Part shown: positions 43,214 to 50,839 of the stretch, in pieces
Layout: every line of letters starts with the position of its first letter
Position numbering within the stretch: the stretch's first letter is position 1
Assembly: GCA_034926225.1 (NCBI GenBank)
Contig: JAYFRF010000015.1
Location: forward strand, 1 to 64,000
Length of the DNA stretch: 64,000 nt
Direction: 5' to 3'
Source of the DNA: JAAZKA01 sp034926225
Lineage (GTDB): Bacteria; Bacillota; Clostridia; Oscillospirales; QAMX01
Program-made: the position numbers and the translations under genes
Notes under the pieces: generated by a model
Databases searched by the model: none
What the model was told of the DNA's origin: nothing
What the model saw: the letters and a program-made list of their open reading frames with translations, nothing else

Positions 43214-44188
43214 ATGTCCAGAAGAACAACCCGCGGTTATGGAAGGTTCATGGCTTTTTGTACCGGAATCACACTGATCACCGTTGCGGCCGTCATTTTT
43301 GTTGCGGTGTTCATTCGTCCGCCGAGAGCCGCGGCTGCCGTTTCGACGACGACCGCCGTGTCTGCGACGCAGAAGACCGTATCCATCGCTGACGAGGACG
43401 AGGTACAGGCCGCAAAGCCTGTTACAGAAAGCGGCAGACGGGAGAATTTCTTTACGCTTCTGGTTGCCGGCACCGATGAAGACGGCACACGCACCGATAC
43501 CATCCTGCTTGCCGCGATCGACACGGCGGCAGGCACCATCAATGTCTTAAGTATCCCCCGCGACACCCGTGCGTATATGGCGAGCGGCGGCGTGCATAAG
43601 ATCAACGCCGCCCACAACAAGGGCATCGACCGGATGCTCACCGAGATCGAAAACACCGTCGGCTTTGCCCCGGACCGCTACTGCGTCATTGATTACAGCG
43701 TATTTGAAACCGTGATCGACGCGATCGGCGGCGTGACCGTCGACGTGGCGATGGATATGGATTACTCCGACCCCACGCAGGATCTCGAAATTCATATTAA
43801 AGAAGGAGAACAGCTTCTCGACGGCGAACAGGCGCTGCATTATATGCGCTTCCGTTCCGGCTACGCGGACGCGGACCTCGGCCGCATTCGTGCACAGCAG
43901 AAGCTGATCGGCGCCGTCGCGGATAAGCTGATGACCCCGGCGTCTCTCGCCCTTTTACCGAAGATTCCCGCGATATTAAAACAAGTCGAAACCAATCTTT
44001 CCACCGGCGAGGTCATATGGCTTGCCACACAGCTTTTTAACCTCGACGCGGATAACATGACGGTCGAGACACTGCCGGGCGAGGCCGTCGGAGCGGATTA
44101 CGGTGCGGATGGGGAACAAGTGCTGGCTCTTATCAATGAACGCTATAACCCCTATACCGAACCGATTACCGAGCTGAATATACCGTAA
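43214..44188 (+). CDS. LytR-CpsA-Psr (LCP) family protein
   Basis: This 324-residue protein is a second LCP paralogue: a short basic N terminus, one membrane segment (about 13-34) and an LCP domain with LLVAGTDEDGTRTDTILLA, SIPRDTRAYM, KINAAHNKG and YMRFRSGYADADLGRI. It lacks the threonine-rich linker of its neighbour. GGAGG lies 13 bases before the ATG, inside the end of the first LCP gene. The two differ enough for distinct polymers. Confidence 0.92.
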   Translation: MSRRTTRGYGRFMAFCTGITLITVAAVIFVAVFIRPPRAAAAVSTTTAVSATQKTVSIADEDEVQAAKPVTESGRRENFFTLLVAGTDEDGTRTDTILLAAIDTAAGTINVLSIPRDTRAYMASGGVHKINAAHNKGIDRMLTEIENTVGFAPDRYCVIDYSVFETVIDAIGGVTVDVAMDMDYSDPTQDLEIHIKEGEQLLDGEQALHYMRFRSGYADADLGRIRAQQKLIGAVADKLMTPASLALLPKIPAILKQVETNLSTGEVIWLATQLFNLDADNMTVETLPGEAVGADYGADGEQVLALINERYNPYTEPITELNIP

Positions 44189-44230
44189 TTAGCCGCGCTA
44201 TTGGCGCGTTTGTAAAAAAGGAGGATGAAC

Positions 44231-44584
44231 ATGGATACGACGAAAAAGAAGACCTTGACAGACGAAGAAATTAAACCGATCCTCGAGGCCGTATCCGCGA
44301 AGCTTACCGAAAAGGGCGCACGGCAGATGGAAGTGCTGGATATCCACGAACAGACCACTCTCGCCGATTATTTTATCATTTGCACCGGTACTTCCAATAC
44401 CCATATCCGTACCTTGTCGCAGGAAGTCGAAAAATTGGTGGAGGAAAAGTTTTCTATTCGCCCGCATCACATCGAGGGTTACGACAACGCCCAGTGGGTG
44501 CTCGTTGACTACGGCTTCCTCGTCGTTCACCTTTTCCGCGCGGATGTGCGCGAATTTTATTCCCTTGAGCGTTTGTGGCGTTAA
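44231..44584 (+). CDS. rsfS: Ribosomal silencing factor RsfS
   Basis: This 117-residue protein binds L14 on the free 50S subunit and blocks subunit joining when nutrients fall. It shows VLDIHEQTTLADYFIICTGT, HIRTLSQEVE, the central HIEGYDNAQWVLVDYGFLVV and FRADVREFYSLERLW. AAGGAGG lies 6 bases before the ATG at 44231; an ATG at 44225 lies next to that site and is unlikely. The gene closes the usual nadD-yqeK-LCP-rsfS run. Confidence 0.95.
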   Translation: MDTTKKKTLTDEEIKPILEAVSAKLTEKGARQMEVLDIHEQTTLADYFIICTGTSNTHIRTLSQEVEKLVEEKFSIRPHHIEGYDNAQWVLVDYGFLVVHLFRADVREFYSLERLWR

Positions 44585-44651
44585 TTTGCCTCCCGCGGTG
44601 CCGAATTTTGTCGCCGCATCACACATATATAAGTAGGACGTGAACGATACT

Positions 44652-47057
44652 ATGAAGTATGAACCTTCCGCCATTGAGAAAAAATGGCAGACTGCGTGGG
44701 AAGACGCCGGCATCTTCCACGCCGATAACCATTCCGATAAGCCAAAATTCTACGCGCTGGTCGAGTTCCCGTATCCGTCCGGCCAGGGTTTGCACATCGG
44801 TCACCCCCGTCCGTATACCGCGATGGATATCGTTTCCCGTAAGCGCCGTATGCAGGGCTACAATGTCCTGTTCCCGATCGGCTGGGACGCCTTCGGGCTC
44901 CCGACGGAGAATTACGCGATCAAGACGCATACCCATCCCGCTATCGTCACTAAGCGCAATATCGCCCGCTTTACCGAGCAGTGCAAAGCCATCGGCTTTT
45001 CTTTCGACTGGTCGCGTGAGATCAGTACCGCCGACCCGGAATACTATAAGTGGACCCAGTGGATTTTCCTCAAGCTATACGAAAAAGGACTCGCCTATAA
45101 GAAAAAGATGGCGGTCAACTGGTGCACCTCCTGTAAGATCGTTCTCGCAAACGAAGAAGTCGTGGAAGGGCACTGCGAACGCTGCGGCGGCGAGGTTGTC
45201 CGGAAAGAAAAGTCCCAGTGGATGCTTGCCATCACGAAATACGCTCAGCGCCTGATCGACGACCTCGATACGGTGGACTTCATCGACCGCGTTGTCCTCG
45301 CCGAAAAGAACTGGATCGGCCGTTCCACCGGCGCGGAAGTCGACTTCTCCACCACCGCAGGGGATAACCTGCGTATTTTCACCACGCGTCCCGACACGCT
45401 GTTTGGCGTAACGTACATGGTCATCTCCCCGGAGCATCCGTACATCGACAAATGGGCGGACAAGATCGGCAACATGGATGCGCTGCGCGCGTATCAGGAA
45501 GCGGCAAAGAAGAAATCCGACTTCGAGCGTACCGAGCTTGTCAAAGAAAAGACCGGCGTCCGTATCGAGGGCGTTTCGGCAGTCAATCCCGTAAACGGCG
45601 AAGAAATTCCTATTTTCGTATCGGATTATGTCCTCATGACCTACGGTACCGGCGCGATCATGGCGGTTCCGGCGCATGATACCCGCGACTGGGACTTTGC
45701 GAAGACCTTCGGGCTTCCGATCATCGAGGTCATCGCTGGTGGTAACGTCGAGGAGGCCGCGTTCACCGATGTCGAGACGGGTACGCTCGTCAATTCTGGC
45801 TTTTTATCCGGTATGAGCTGCAAGGAAGCGCAGGAAGCCATCGTCAAGTGGCTTGAGGAAAAGAAACTCGGCGAACCGAAGGTCAACTTCAAGCTGCGCG
45901 ACTGGGTTTTCTCCCGTCAGCGCTACTGGGGCGAACCGATCCCGATGGTACACTGCCCAAAGTGCGGTTGGGTGCCGCTGCCCGAGTCTGAGCTGCCGCT
46001 GACCCTGCCGGACGTCGAGAGCTACGAGCCGACTGACAACGGTGAGTCGCCCTTAGCCAAATGTACCGACTGGGTGCATACGAAATGCCCTCGCTGCGGC
46101 GCGGACGCCGAGCGAGAGACCGACACTATGCCTAACTGGGCGGGCTCCTCGTGGTACTACCTGCGTTATATGGATCCGCATAACCACGAATCCCTTGCGG
46201 CAAAGGAAGCCCTCGACTACTGGGGCCAGGTTGACTGGTACAACGGCGGTATGGAGCACGCTACACTGCATCTTCTATATTCCCGCTTCTGGCATAAGTT
46301 CCTCTACGACTGCGGCATCGTCCCTTACGCCGAGCCATATCACAAGCGCACCTCTCACGGCATGATTCTCGGCGAAAACGGCGAAAAGATGTCCAAGTCC
46401 CGCGGTAACGTTATCAACCCCGACGACGTGATCGCGGAGTACGGCACCGACACGCTGCGCCTGTACGAGATGTTCATCGGCGACTTTGAAAAGTCCGCAC
46501 CGTGGTCGACTTCGGCCATCCGTGGCTGCCGCCGCTTTTTGGAACGCGTCTGGTCGATGTCTGAGAAGCTTGTACCCGGCGATGAATACTCTAAAGCCAA
46601 TGAATCCGCGATGCACAAGACGATCCGCAAAGTCACCGTCGACATCGAGGAGATGAAGTTCAACACCGCCATTGCCGCGCTGATGACGCTTCTCAACCGG
46701 TTCGCCGACAACGGCTGTAACCGCACCGATTTTAAAGCCTTCATTACGCTCCTCAATCCCTTCGCGCCGCATATTACCGAGGAGCTTTGGCATACCCTCG
46801 GTTTCGGTAAGAGCTTCTTAAGCGCTGCGCCGTGGCCGTCCTACGACGAAACCAAGACCGTCGACGCCGAGGTCGAAATGGCCGTACAGGTCAACGGCAA
46901 GCTGAAATCGGTCGTAAAGCTCGCGGCGGACGCGGATGAAGCGACGGCTAAAGCCGCGGCACTTGCCGATGAGAAAGTTGCGGCGGCGGTCGAAGGCAAG
47001 AATATCATGAAGGTCATCGTCATCAAGGGAAAAATTATCAACATTGTCGTAAAATAA
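44652..47057 (+). CDS. leuS: Leucyl-tRNA synthetase
   Basis: This 801-residue class I synthetase charges tRNA-Leu. It shows the HIGH-type motif YPSGQGLHIGHPRPYT, a CP1 editing domain (with TGTGAIMAVPAHDTRDWDFA written here as YGTGAIMAVPAHDTRDWDF), a zinc-type CPKCGW and CPRCGADAER pair and KMSKSRGN. The ATG at 44652 is the family start; a GTG at 44640 is too close to AGTAGGA. The gap to rsfS is 67 bases, too short for a T-box leader, which is absent. Confidence 0.97.
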   Translation: MKYEPSAIEKKWQTAWEDAGIFHADNHSDKPKFYALVEFPYPSGQGLHIGHPRPYTAMDIVSRKRRMQGYNVLFPIGWDAFGLPTENYAIKTHTHPAIVTKRNIARFTEQCKAIGFSFDWSREISTADPEYYKWTQWIFLKLYEKGLAYKKKMAVNWCTSCKIVLANEEVVEGHCERCGGEVVRKEKSQWMLAITKYAQRLIDDLDTVDFIDRVVLAEKNWIGRSTGAEVDFSTTAGDNLRIFTTRPDTLFGVTYMVISPEHPYIDKWADKIGNMDALRAYQEAAKKKSDFERTELVKEKTGVRIEGVSAVNPVNGEEIPIFVSDYVLMTYGTGAIMAVPAHDTRDWDFAKTFGLPIIEVIAGGNVEEAAFTDVETGTLVNSGFLSGMSCKEAQEAIVKWLEEKKLGEPKVNFKLRDWVFSRQRYWGEPIPMVHCPKCGWVPLPESELPLTLPDVESYEPTDNGESPLAKCTDWVHTKCPRCGADAERETDTMPNWAGSSWYYLRYMDPHNHESLAAKEALDYWGQVDWYNGGMEHATLHLLYSRFWHKFLYDCGIVPYAEPYHKRTSHGMILGENGEKMSKSRGNVINPDDVIAEYGTDTLRLYEMFIGDFEKSAPWSTSAIRGCRRFLERVWSMSEKLVPGDEYSKANESAMHKTIRKVTVDIEEMKFNTAIAALMTLLNRFADNGCNRTDFKAFITLLNPFAPHITEELWHTLGFGKSFLSAAPWPSYDETKTVDAEVEMAVQVNGKLKSVVKLAADADEATAKAAALADEKVAAAVEGKNIMKVIVIKGKIINIVVK

Positions 47058-47068
47058 GAAGATAATAC

Positions 47069-47097
47069 TTGACAAGTGACCGGTTATCGGTTATAAT
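47069..47097 (+). promoter_or_regulatory. Consensus sigma-A promoter of rpsU
   Basis: TTGACA (47069-47074) and TATAAT (47092-47097), both perfect consensus, are 17 bases apart. It is one of the strongest promoters in the window. Confidence 0.93.
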
Positions 47098-47187
47098 AAA
47101 TATTGCTACGCTGGCGCAAGTACGAGAAAAACCGGAGGGCCGCGTAGTGTATGGCGCAGCCGGTTTGCGCGGAGGGAGGGAAAATAG

Positions 47188-47373
47188 ATGTCTGAAGTCC
47201 ATCTCAAAGAGAACGAATCGTTGGACAGTGCGCTTCGCCGTTTCAAGCGTTCTTGCGCGAAGGCGGGAGTGCTTTCCGAACTCCGCAAACGCGAACATTA
47301 CGAAAGTCCCAGTGTCAAGCGCCGTAAGAAGTCGGAAGCCGCTCGTGCGAAGAAGAAGAAGTTTAAGTATTAA
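47188..47373 (+). CDS. rpsU: Small ribosomal subunit protein S21
   Basis: This 61-residue basic protein of the 30S subunit shows VHLKENESLDSALRRFKR, CAKAGVLSELRKREHYESP and a lysine-arginine C-terminal tail. GGAGGGAGGG lies about 7 bases before the ATG. It has its own promoter and terminator, as in many Clostridia. Confidence 0.97.
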   Translation: MSEVHLKENESLDSALRRFKRSCAKAGVLSELRKREHYESPSVKRRKKSEAARAKKKKFKY

Positions 47374-47382
47374 CTGATAAAA

Positions 47383-47418
47383 AGGAACCGTTTTGAATAG
47401 AACGGTTCCTCTTTTTTA
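47383..47418 (+). terminator. Terminator of rpsU
   Basis: A perfect 10-bp stem (47383-47392 with 47401-47410) with an 8-base loop is followed by CTTTTTTATT. Confidence 0.95.
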
Positions 47419-47426
47419 TTTAAAAT

Positions 47427-47488
47427 CCAAAACGCCCTTTTATTGGCGGCATCGTTAAATGGATGCCGCCAATAAAAGGGCGTTTTGG
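47427..47488. repeat. 27-bp perfect inverted repeat between two terminators
   Basis: Arms 47427-47453 and 47462-47488 are perfect reverse complements around the loop GTTAAATG. It is longer than an ordinary terminator stem and has no T-run on either strand. It lies between the rpsU terminator and the terminator of the convergent ABC operon, and carries no reading frame. It may be a dispersed repeat element or an RNA-processing hairpin. Confidence 0.85.
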
Positions 47489-47490
47489 TT

Positions 47491-47528
47491 AAAAAAGAAG
47501 GCAGAGGGATGAGTAGCGCCCCTCTGCC
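47491..47528 (-). terminator. Terminator of the ABC exporter operon
   Basis: On the minus strand a 9-bp stem (47520-47528 with 47500-47508) is followed by TTCTTTTTT. It lies about 40 bases after the stop of the ABC gene. Confidence 0.85.
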
Positions 47529-47569
47529 GATCAGTAAGGATGGATTAAGAACGGAATGGGAAGGTGCTA

Positions 47570-49702
47570 TTATTCCTTCTTCACACTCTGCGTCTGTAAC
47601 TGTGCGAGCACGAGCCGCCGGTACACACCGTCCGAGTGACGCATCAGCTCCGCGTGAGAGCCGCATTCGGCTATTTTACCGCCTTCCAGGACGACGAGAC
47701 GGTTCGCGTTACGCAAAGTCGCGAGACGGTGCGCGATGGCGATCGTCGTACGGCCGTGTATCAGACGCCCCAGAGCTTCCTGTATTTGGGCTTCCGTTTC
47801 CACGTCGAGCGAGGACGTCGCTTCGTCGAGAATCAAAATCGGCGGGTCGCGCAGGATGGCGCGGGCGATGGCGATACGCTGGCGCTCGCCGCCCGAGAGG
47901 GTGTAACCGTTTTCGCCGACGAGGGTATTGTAGCCGTCGGGGAGCTTTGTGATGAACTCATGCGCGTTGGCGATCTTCGCGGCAGCGATGATTTCATCGG
48001 GAGAGGCCTCGGGCTTGGCGTAGGTGAGGTTATCGTAGATCGTGCCGGCAAAGAGGAAGTTCTCCTGGAAGACGACGCCGATGTTCTCATGCAGCGTCTC
48101 GCCGGACAGATCGCGCAGGTCCACCCCGTCGATGGAAACTGAACCGCGCGTGACGTCGTAGAGACGCATGACGAGGTTGATGAGCGTACTCTTGCCCGTA
48201 CCGGACGGACCGACCAGACCGATCATTTCGCCGGGATGGATTTCGAGGTTTACGTCCTTCAGCACTGGTTCATAGGACTTATAACCGAAGGTGACGTGAT
48301 CGAAGGCGATCGCGCCGCGGATTTCGGGTGACAGCGCGCGGGTCGCGGGCAGTACCTCGGGAGTCTCGTCGAGGATTTCGAAGATTTTTAGAAGCGATGT
48401 CAGCACATCCGCGAGCCAGCGCGGCAGATTCGTCATCCAGCGCATCGGGCCGTAAATGTAACTAATGTACATCGTGAATTCGACCAGCTCGCCGGTGGTA
48501 AGCTCGCGGTTAAGAATCATCTTTCCGCCGAAGTATAGAACGAAGAACTCGCCGATGCCGATGAGGAAGTTGAGCATCGGAAACAGCTTCGCCCACATGC
48601 GCTCGTTTCGCGCGGAGACGGTGGCAAGTTCGCGGTTAACGCCGGCGAACTTCGCGATTTCACGCTCCTCGTTGCCGAACGCCTTCACGACGCGGATACC
48701 GGAGATGATGTCATGGAGAATGGAGTTCGATTTCGAGAATAAGCGCCACTGCTTTTCGTAGCGGAGCATGATGCGGTTCCAGACTTTCGTCGAGATGAAC
48801 AGCGCGACCGGTGCGGGGACAATGACGAGCAGGGCAAGCTTCCAGTTCTGAATAAACAGAATGGTGCCGATGACGATGAAGCTGACGGACATTTCAAGCA
48901 GGAATCTGCCCTGATCGATCAGAAACTCTCGTACCTTCTGCGTATCCTGAGTGATGCGCTTTAAGAGGTCACCGGTGGTCTTGCGGGAGAGGTTCGCCAT
49001 CGAGAGCCGCTGCACCTTGTCGTAGGCGGCATGGCGAAGACCCGAAGCAAAGAAGGAACCAGCGCGGCTGATGTGACGTCCCGCAATGATATAGAGGGTT
49101 TCACCGATGGAACGCACCAGCAGCATCATGCCGCACAGGAATAGTACCATCTCGACCGTGCCGGTGCCGCTACCGAGCTGACCGTCGATGAGCATCTGAT
49201 TCAGCTTCGGCGTCAGCGAGTACAGAAGGTTCGACATCATGACAAGGACGCAGCCGATGGTAAAGGGCTTCATCTGCGGACGCATCATTTTGATCGCACG
49301 GAGGAATACCGCGCCGGTCTTGATGCAGTACATACAGACGGTGGAGTTTTCGGGGTATGGGCGTCCGCATTTCGGACAGACGCGTGGGGTATCGTCTACA
49401 ACGGCATTTAATTCGCCGGTGTCTATGTAATATTGCAGCGCGAGAAGGAACTCTCCCGCGGCGCGCAGATGACTTGTCGTCATGCGGGCTAGGATACGCG
49501 GCTTTCCGTCGACGGTAGCTTCCAGATACCCGCAGCCGACGTCGCCGGTGACCTTGATGCTCGACAGTGATGCTGTCGGGAGCATGTAGCAAACGGTGTT
49601 GTCGACAATACAGGTCAGTTTACCGTCTCCGACGGAGAGGATTCCCTTAGTGAAGGTGCCTTCGAAGCTCAAATCGAAGGCGAATGTCAGTTGATCGGCC
49701 AT
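47570..49702 (-). CDS. ABC exporter (fused permease/ATPase) with zinc-ribbon N-terminal domain
   Basis: This 710-residue half-exporter has a beta-rich N-terminal domain (1-105), a zinc-ribbon CPKC-CMYC (Cys109, 112, 123, 126), a type I exporter membrane domain (about 135-450) and an ATPase with VGPSGTGKST, LSGGERQRIAIARAI, ILILDEATSSLD and the H-loop AHRLAT. Both catalytic motifs are intact. It probably pairs with the homologous protein at 50840-53098; the shared N-terminal layout and the linked DUF1854 gene support a common complex. The substrate is unknown. AAGGAGG lies 4 bases before the ATG. Confidence 0.88.
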   Translation of the reverse strand: MADQLTFAFDLSFEGTFTKGILSVGDGKLTCIVDNTVCYMLPTASLSSIKVTGDVGCGYLEATVDGKPRILARMTTSHLRAAGEFLLALQYYIDTGELNAVVDDTPRVCPKCGRPYPENSTVCMYCIKTGAVFLRAIKMMRPQMKPFTIGCVLVMMSNLLYSLTPKLNQMLIDGQLGSGTGTVEMVLFLCGMMLLVRSIGETLYIIAGRHISRAGSFFASGLRHAAYDKVQRLSMANLSRKTTGDLLKRITQDTQKVREFLIDQGRFLLEMSVSFIVIGTILFIQNWKLALLVIVPAPVALFISTKVWNRIMLRYEKQWRLFSKSNSILHDIISGIRVVKAFGNEEREIAKFAGVNRELATVSARNERMWAKLFPMLNFLIGIGEFFVLYFGGKMILNRELTTGELVEFTMYISYIYGPMRWMTNLPRWLADVLTSLLKIFEILDETPEVLPATRALSPEIRGAIAFDHVTFGYKSYEPVLKDVNLEIHPGEMIGLVGPSGTGKSTLINLVMRLYDVTRGSVSIDGVDLRDLSGETLHENIGVVFQENFLFAGTIYDNLTYAKPEASPDEIIAAAKIANAHEFITKLPDGYNTLVGENGYTLSGGERQRIAIARAILRDPPILILDEATSSLDVETEAQIQEALGRLIHGRTTIAIAHRLATLRNANRLVVLEGGKIAECGSHAELMRHSDGVYRRLVLAQLQTQSVKKE

Positions 49703-49729
49703 ATGACCTCCTTATGGTACGTTCGAGGA

Positions 49730-50230
49730 TTACAGCAGATACGGCTCGAGACGCCGTCTGGATTTGAGATCAAGGGCTTCGATGTCCTCGATTTGATAGC
49801 GGTTGCCCTCGACGTCAGTGATCATCAGGCGGTGGGCGTCGATCGCGCGGAGGTTGCGGGAGTAGTCCTTGACGGCAAAGACACGGTCGCCGCCTTCGAT
49901 GCGGACGTCGAGATAGAGGTAGCCCATTTTATCCCGGACGGAACGGATTTCGAGGATCTGCGGGGAGAAGTAACGCATGCGCAGGGCCTCGTGGAGAAGC
50001 TTGCGCTGCTCCTCGGGGAAGTCTTGCAGATCACGGAGGATGCCGAGCTCCTTTTTATCCTCGTCCTGGATACAGAGATAGCTTTCGGGAGTTGAAAACG
50101 GCAGCGCGCGGGCAACGGTAACGCGCGGTACTTCGCGGTCATGAAGCTTTGCGCCGATGAAGCCCTCGGCGGATGTAAAGAAAGTGACGTCGGCGGGGGT
50201 GAGAATGCCGATATCCGTTAAAGTGTTCAT
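49730..50230 (-). CDS. DUF1854 domain protein
   Basis: This 166-residue protein has the DUF1854 pattern: YLCIQDEDKKELGILRDLQD, FPEEQRKLLHEALRMRYFSP and RNLRAIDAHRLMITDVEGNRY. DUF1854 proteins accompany this exporter type in many bacteria; I recall some being named cyanophycin-metabolism-associated, but no cyanophycin enzyme lies in the window. No catalytic motif is visible. Its ATG overlaps the GNAT gene's stop by 4 bases (ATGA), and the second exporter follows after 27 bases, so it is made together with both. Confidence 0.82.
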   Translation of the reverse strand: MNTLTDIGILTPADVTFFTSAEGFIGAKLHDREVPRVTVARALPFSTPESYLCIQDEDKKELGILRDLQDFPEEQRKLLHEALRMRYFSPQILEIRSVRDKMGYLYLDVRIEGGDRVFAVKDYSRNLRAIDAHRLMITDVEGNRYQIEDIEALDLKSRRRLEPYLL

Positions 50231-50826
50231 GCTTGCTCCTTTCGTTGCGGTGAGTTTGAGCGGGTAGAGGCGCCGGGGTTAAACCAGCCCATTTCCATAC
50301 GCACTTCCCGGCGCTCGATGTCGTTGTTTTGATAGGCACAGGCGTCGAAGCCGATGAGGGCAAATCCCTCGTGCAGGTAGAAGCCGATGGCGTTTACGTT
50401 ACAGGACTGCGTTTCGAGCATCACCGCGCGGTTGCGGTCGCGAATGGCATGCTCTTTGGCAATGTTCATCAACGCATGGCCGATACCCTGCCCGCGCAAA
50501 GGCTCGGAGACCCACAGCTCGGTGACACGCAGGCGGTTGGACCATTCCTCCGGCCATAATTCGATTGCGGCGGTGAGCTTGCCATCACGGACGATGCCGT
50601 AGGCCTCGGCACCGTCCCACCAGTCGGCGTAAAGTCGGTCGGGGAAGTCGTATTCCTCGGGCGTATGGGTGATGGCCTTACGGAAGGGCTTTTTTTCAAA
50701 GGCGACCGCGAAACCGGAGACGGTCTGAACGACGGATACGTCGTAATAGGTGGCTGTCGTGTAACGAATAGGGACAGCGGTGCCTTTCCACTGCTCTTTC
50801 GGCAGATATACTATGGTTTCAGTCAT
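50227..50826 (-). CDS. GNAT family N-acetyltransferase in the exporter operon
   Basis: This 199-residue protein has an N-terminal region of about 60 residues and a GNAT core: VTELWVSEPLRGQGIGHALMN with the R-G-Q-G-I-G acetyl-CoA loop, MLETQSCNVNAIGFYLHEGF and a DIERREVRMEM ending. It may acetylate the exported compound or the producer's own target, as with some antibiotic-protection sets; this is inference from position. It starts 13 bases after the upstream exporter gene. Confidence 0.85.
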   Translation of the reverse strand: MTETIVYLPKEQWKGTAVPIRYTTATYYDVSVVQTVSGFAVAFEKKPFRKAITHTPEEYDFPDRLYADWWDGAEAYGIVRDGKLTAAIELWPEEWSNRLRVTELWVSEPLRGQGIGHALMNIAKEHAIRDRNRAVMLETQSCNVNAIGFYLHEGFALIGFDACAYQNNDIERREVRMEMGWFNPGASTRSNSPQRKEQA

Positions 50827-50839
50827 AAAAGCTCCTGTA

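Noticed and set aside
44585..44651. Possible T-box leader of leuS
   Set aside because: Only 67 bases separate rsfS from leuS, with no T-box sequence, specifier stem or antiterminator.
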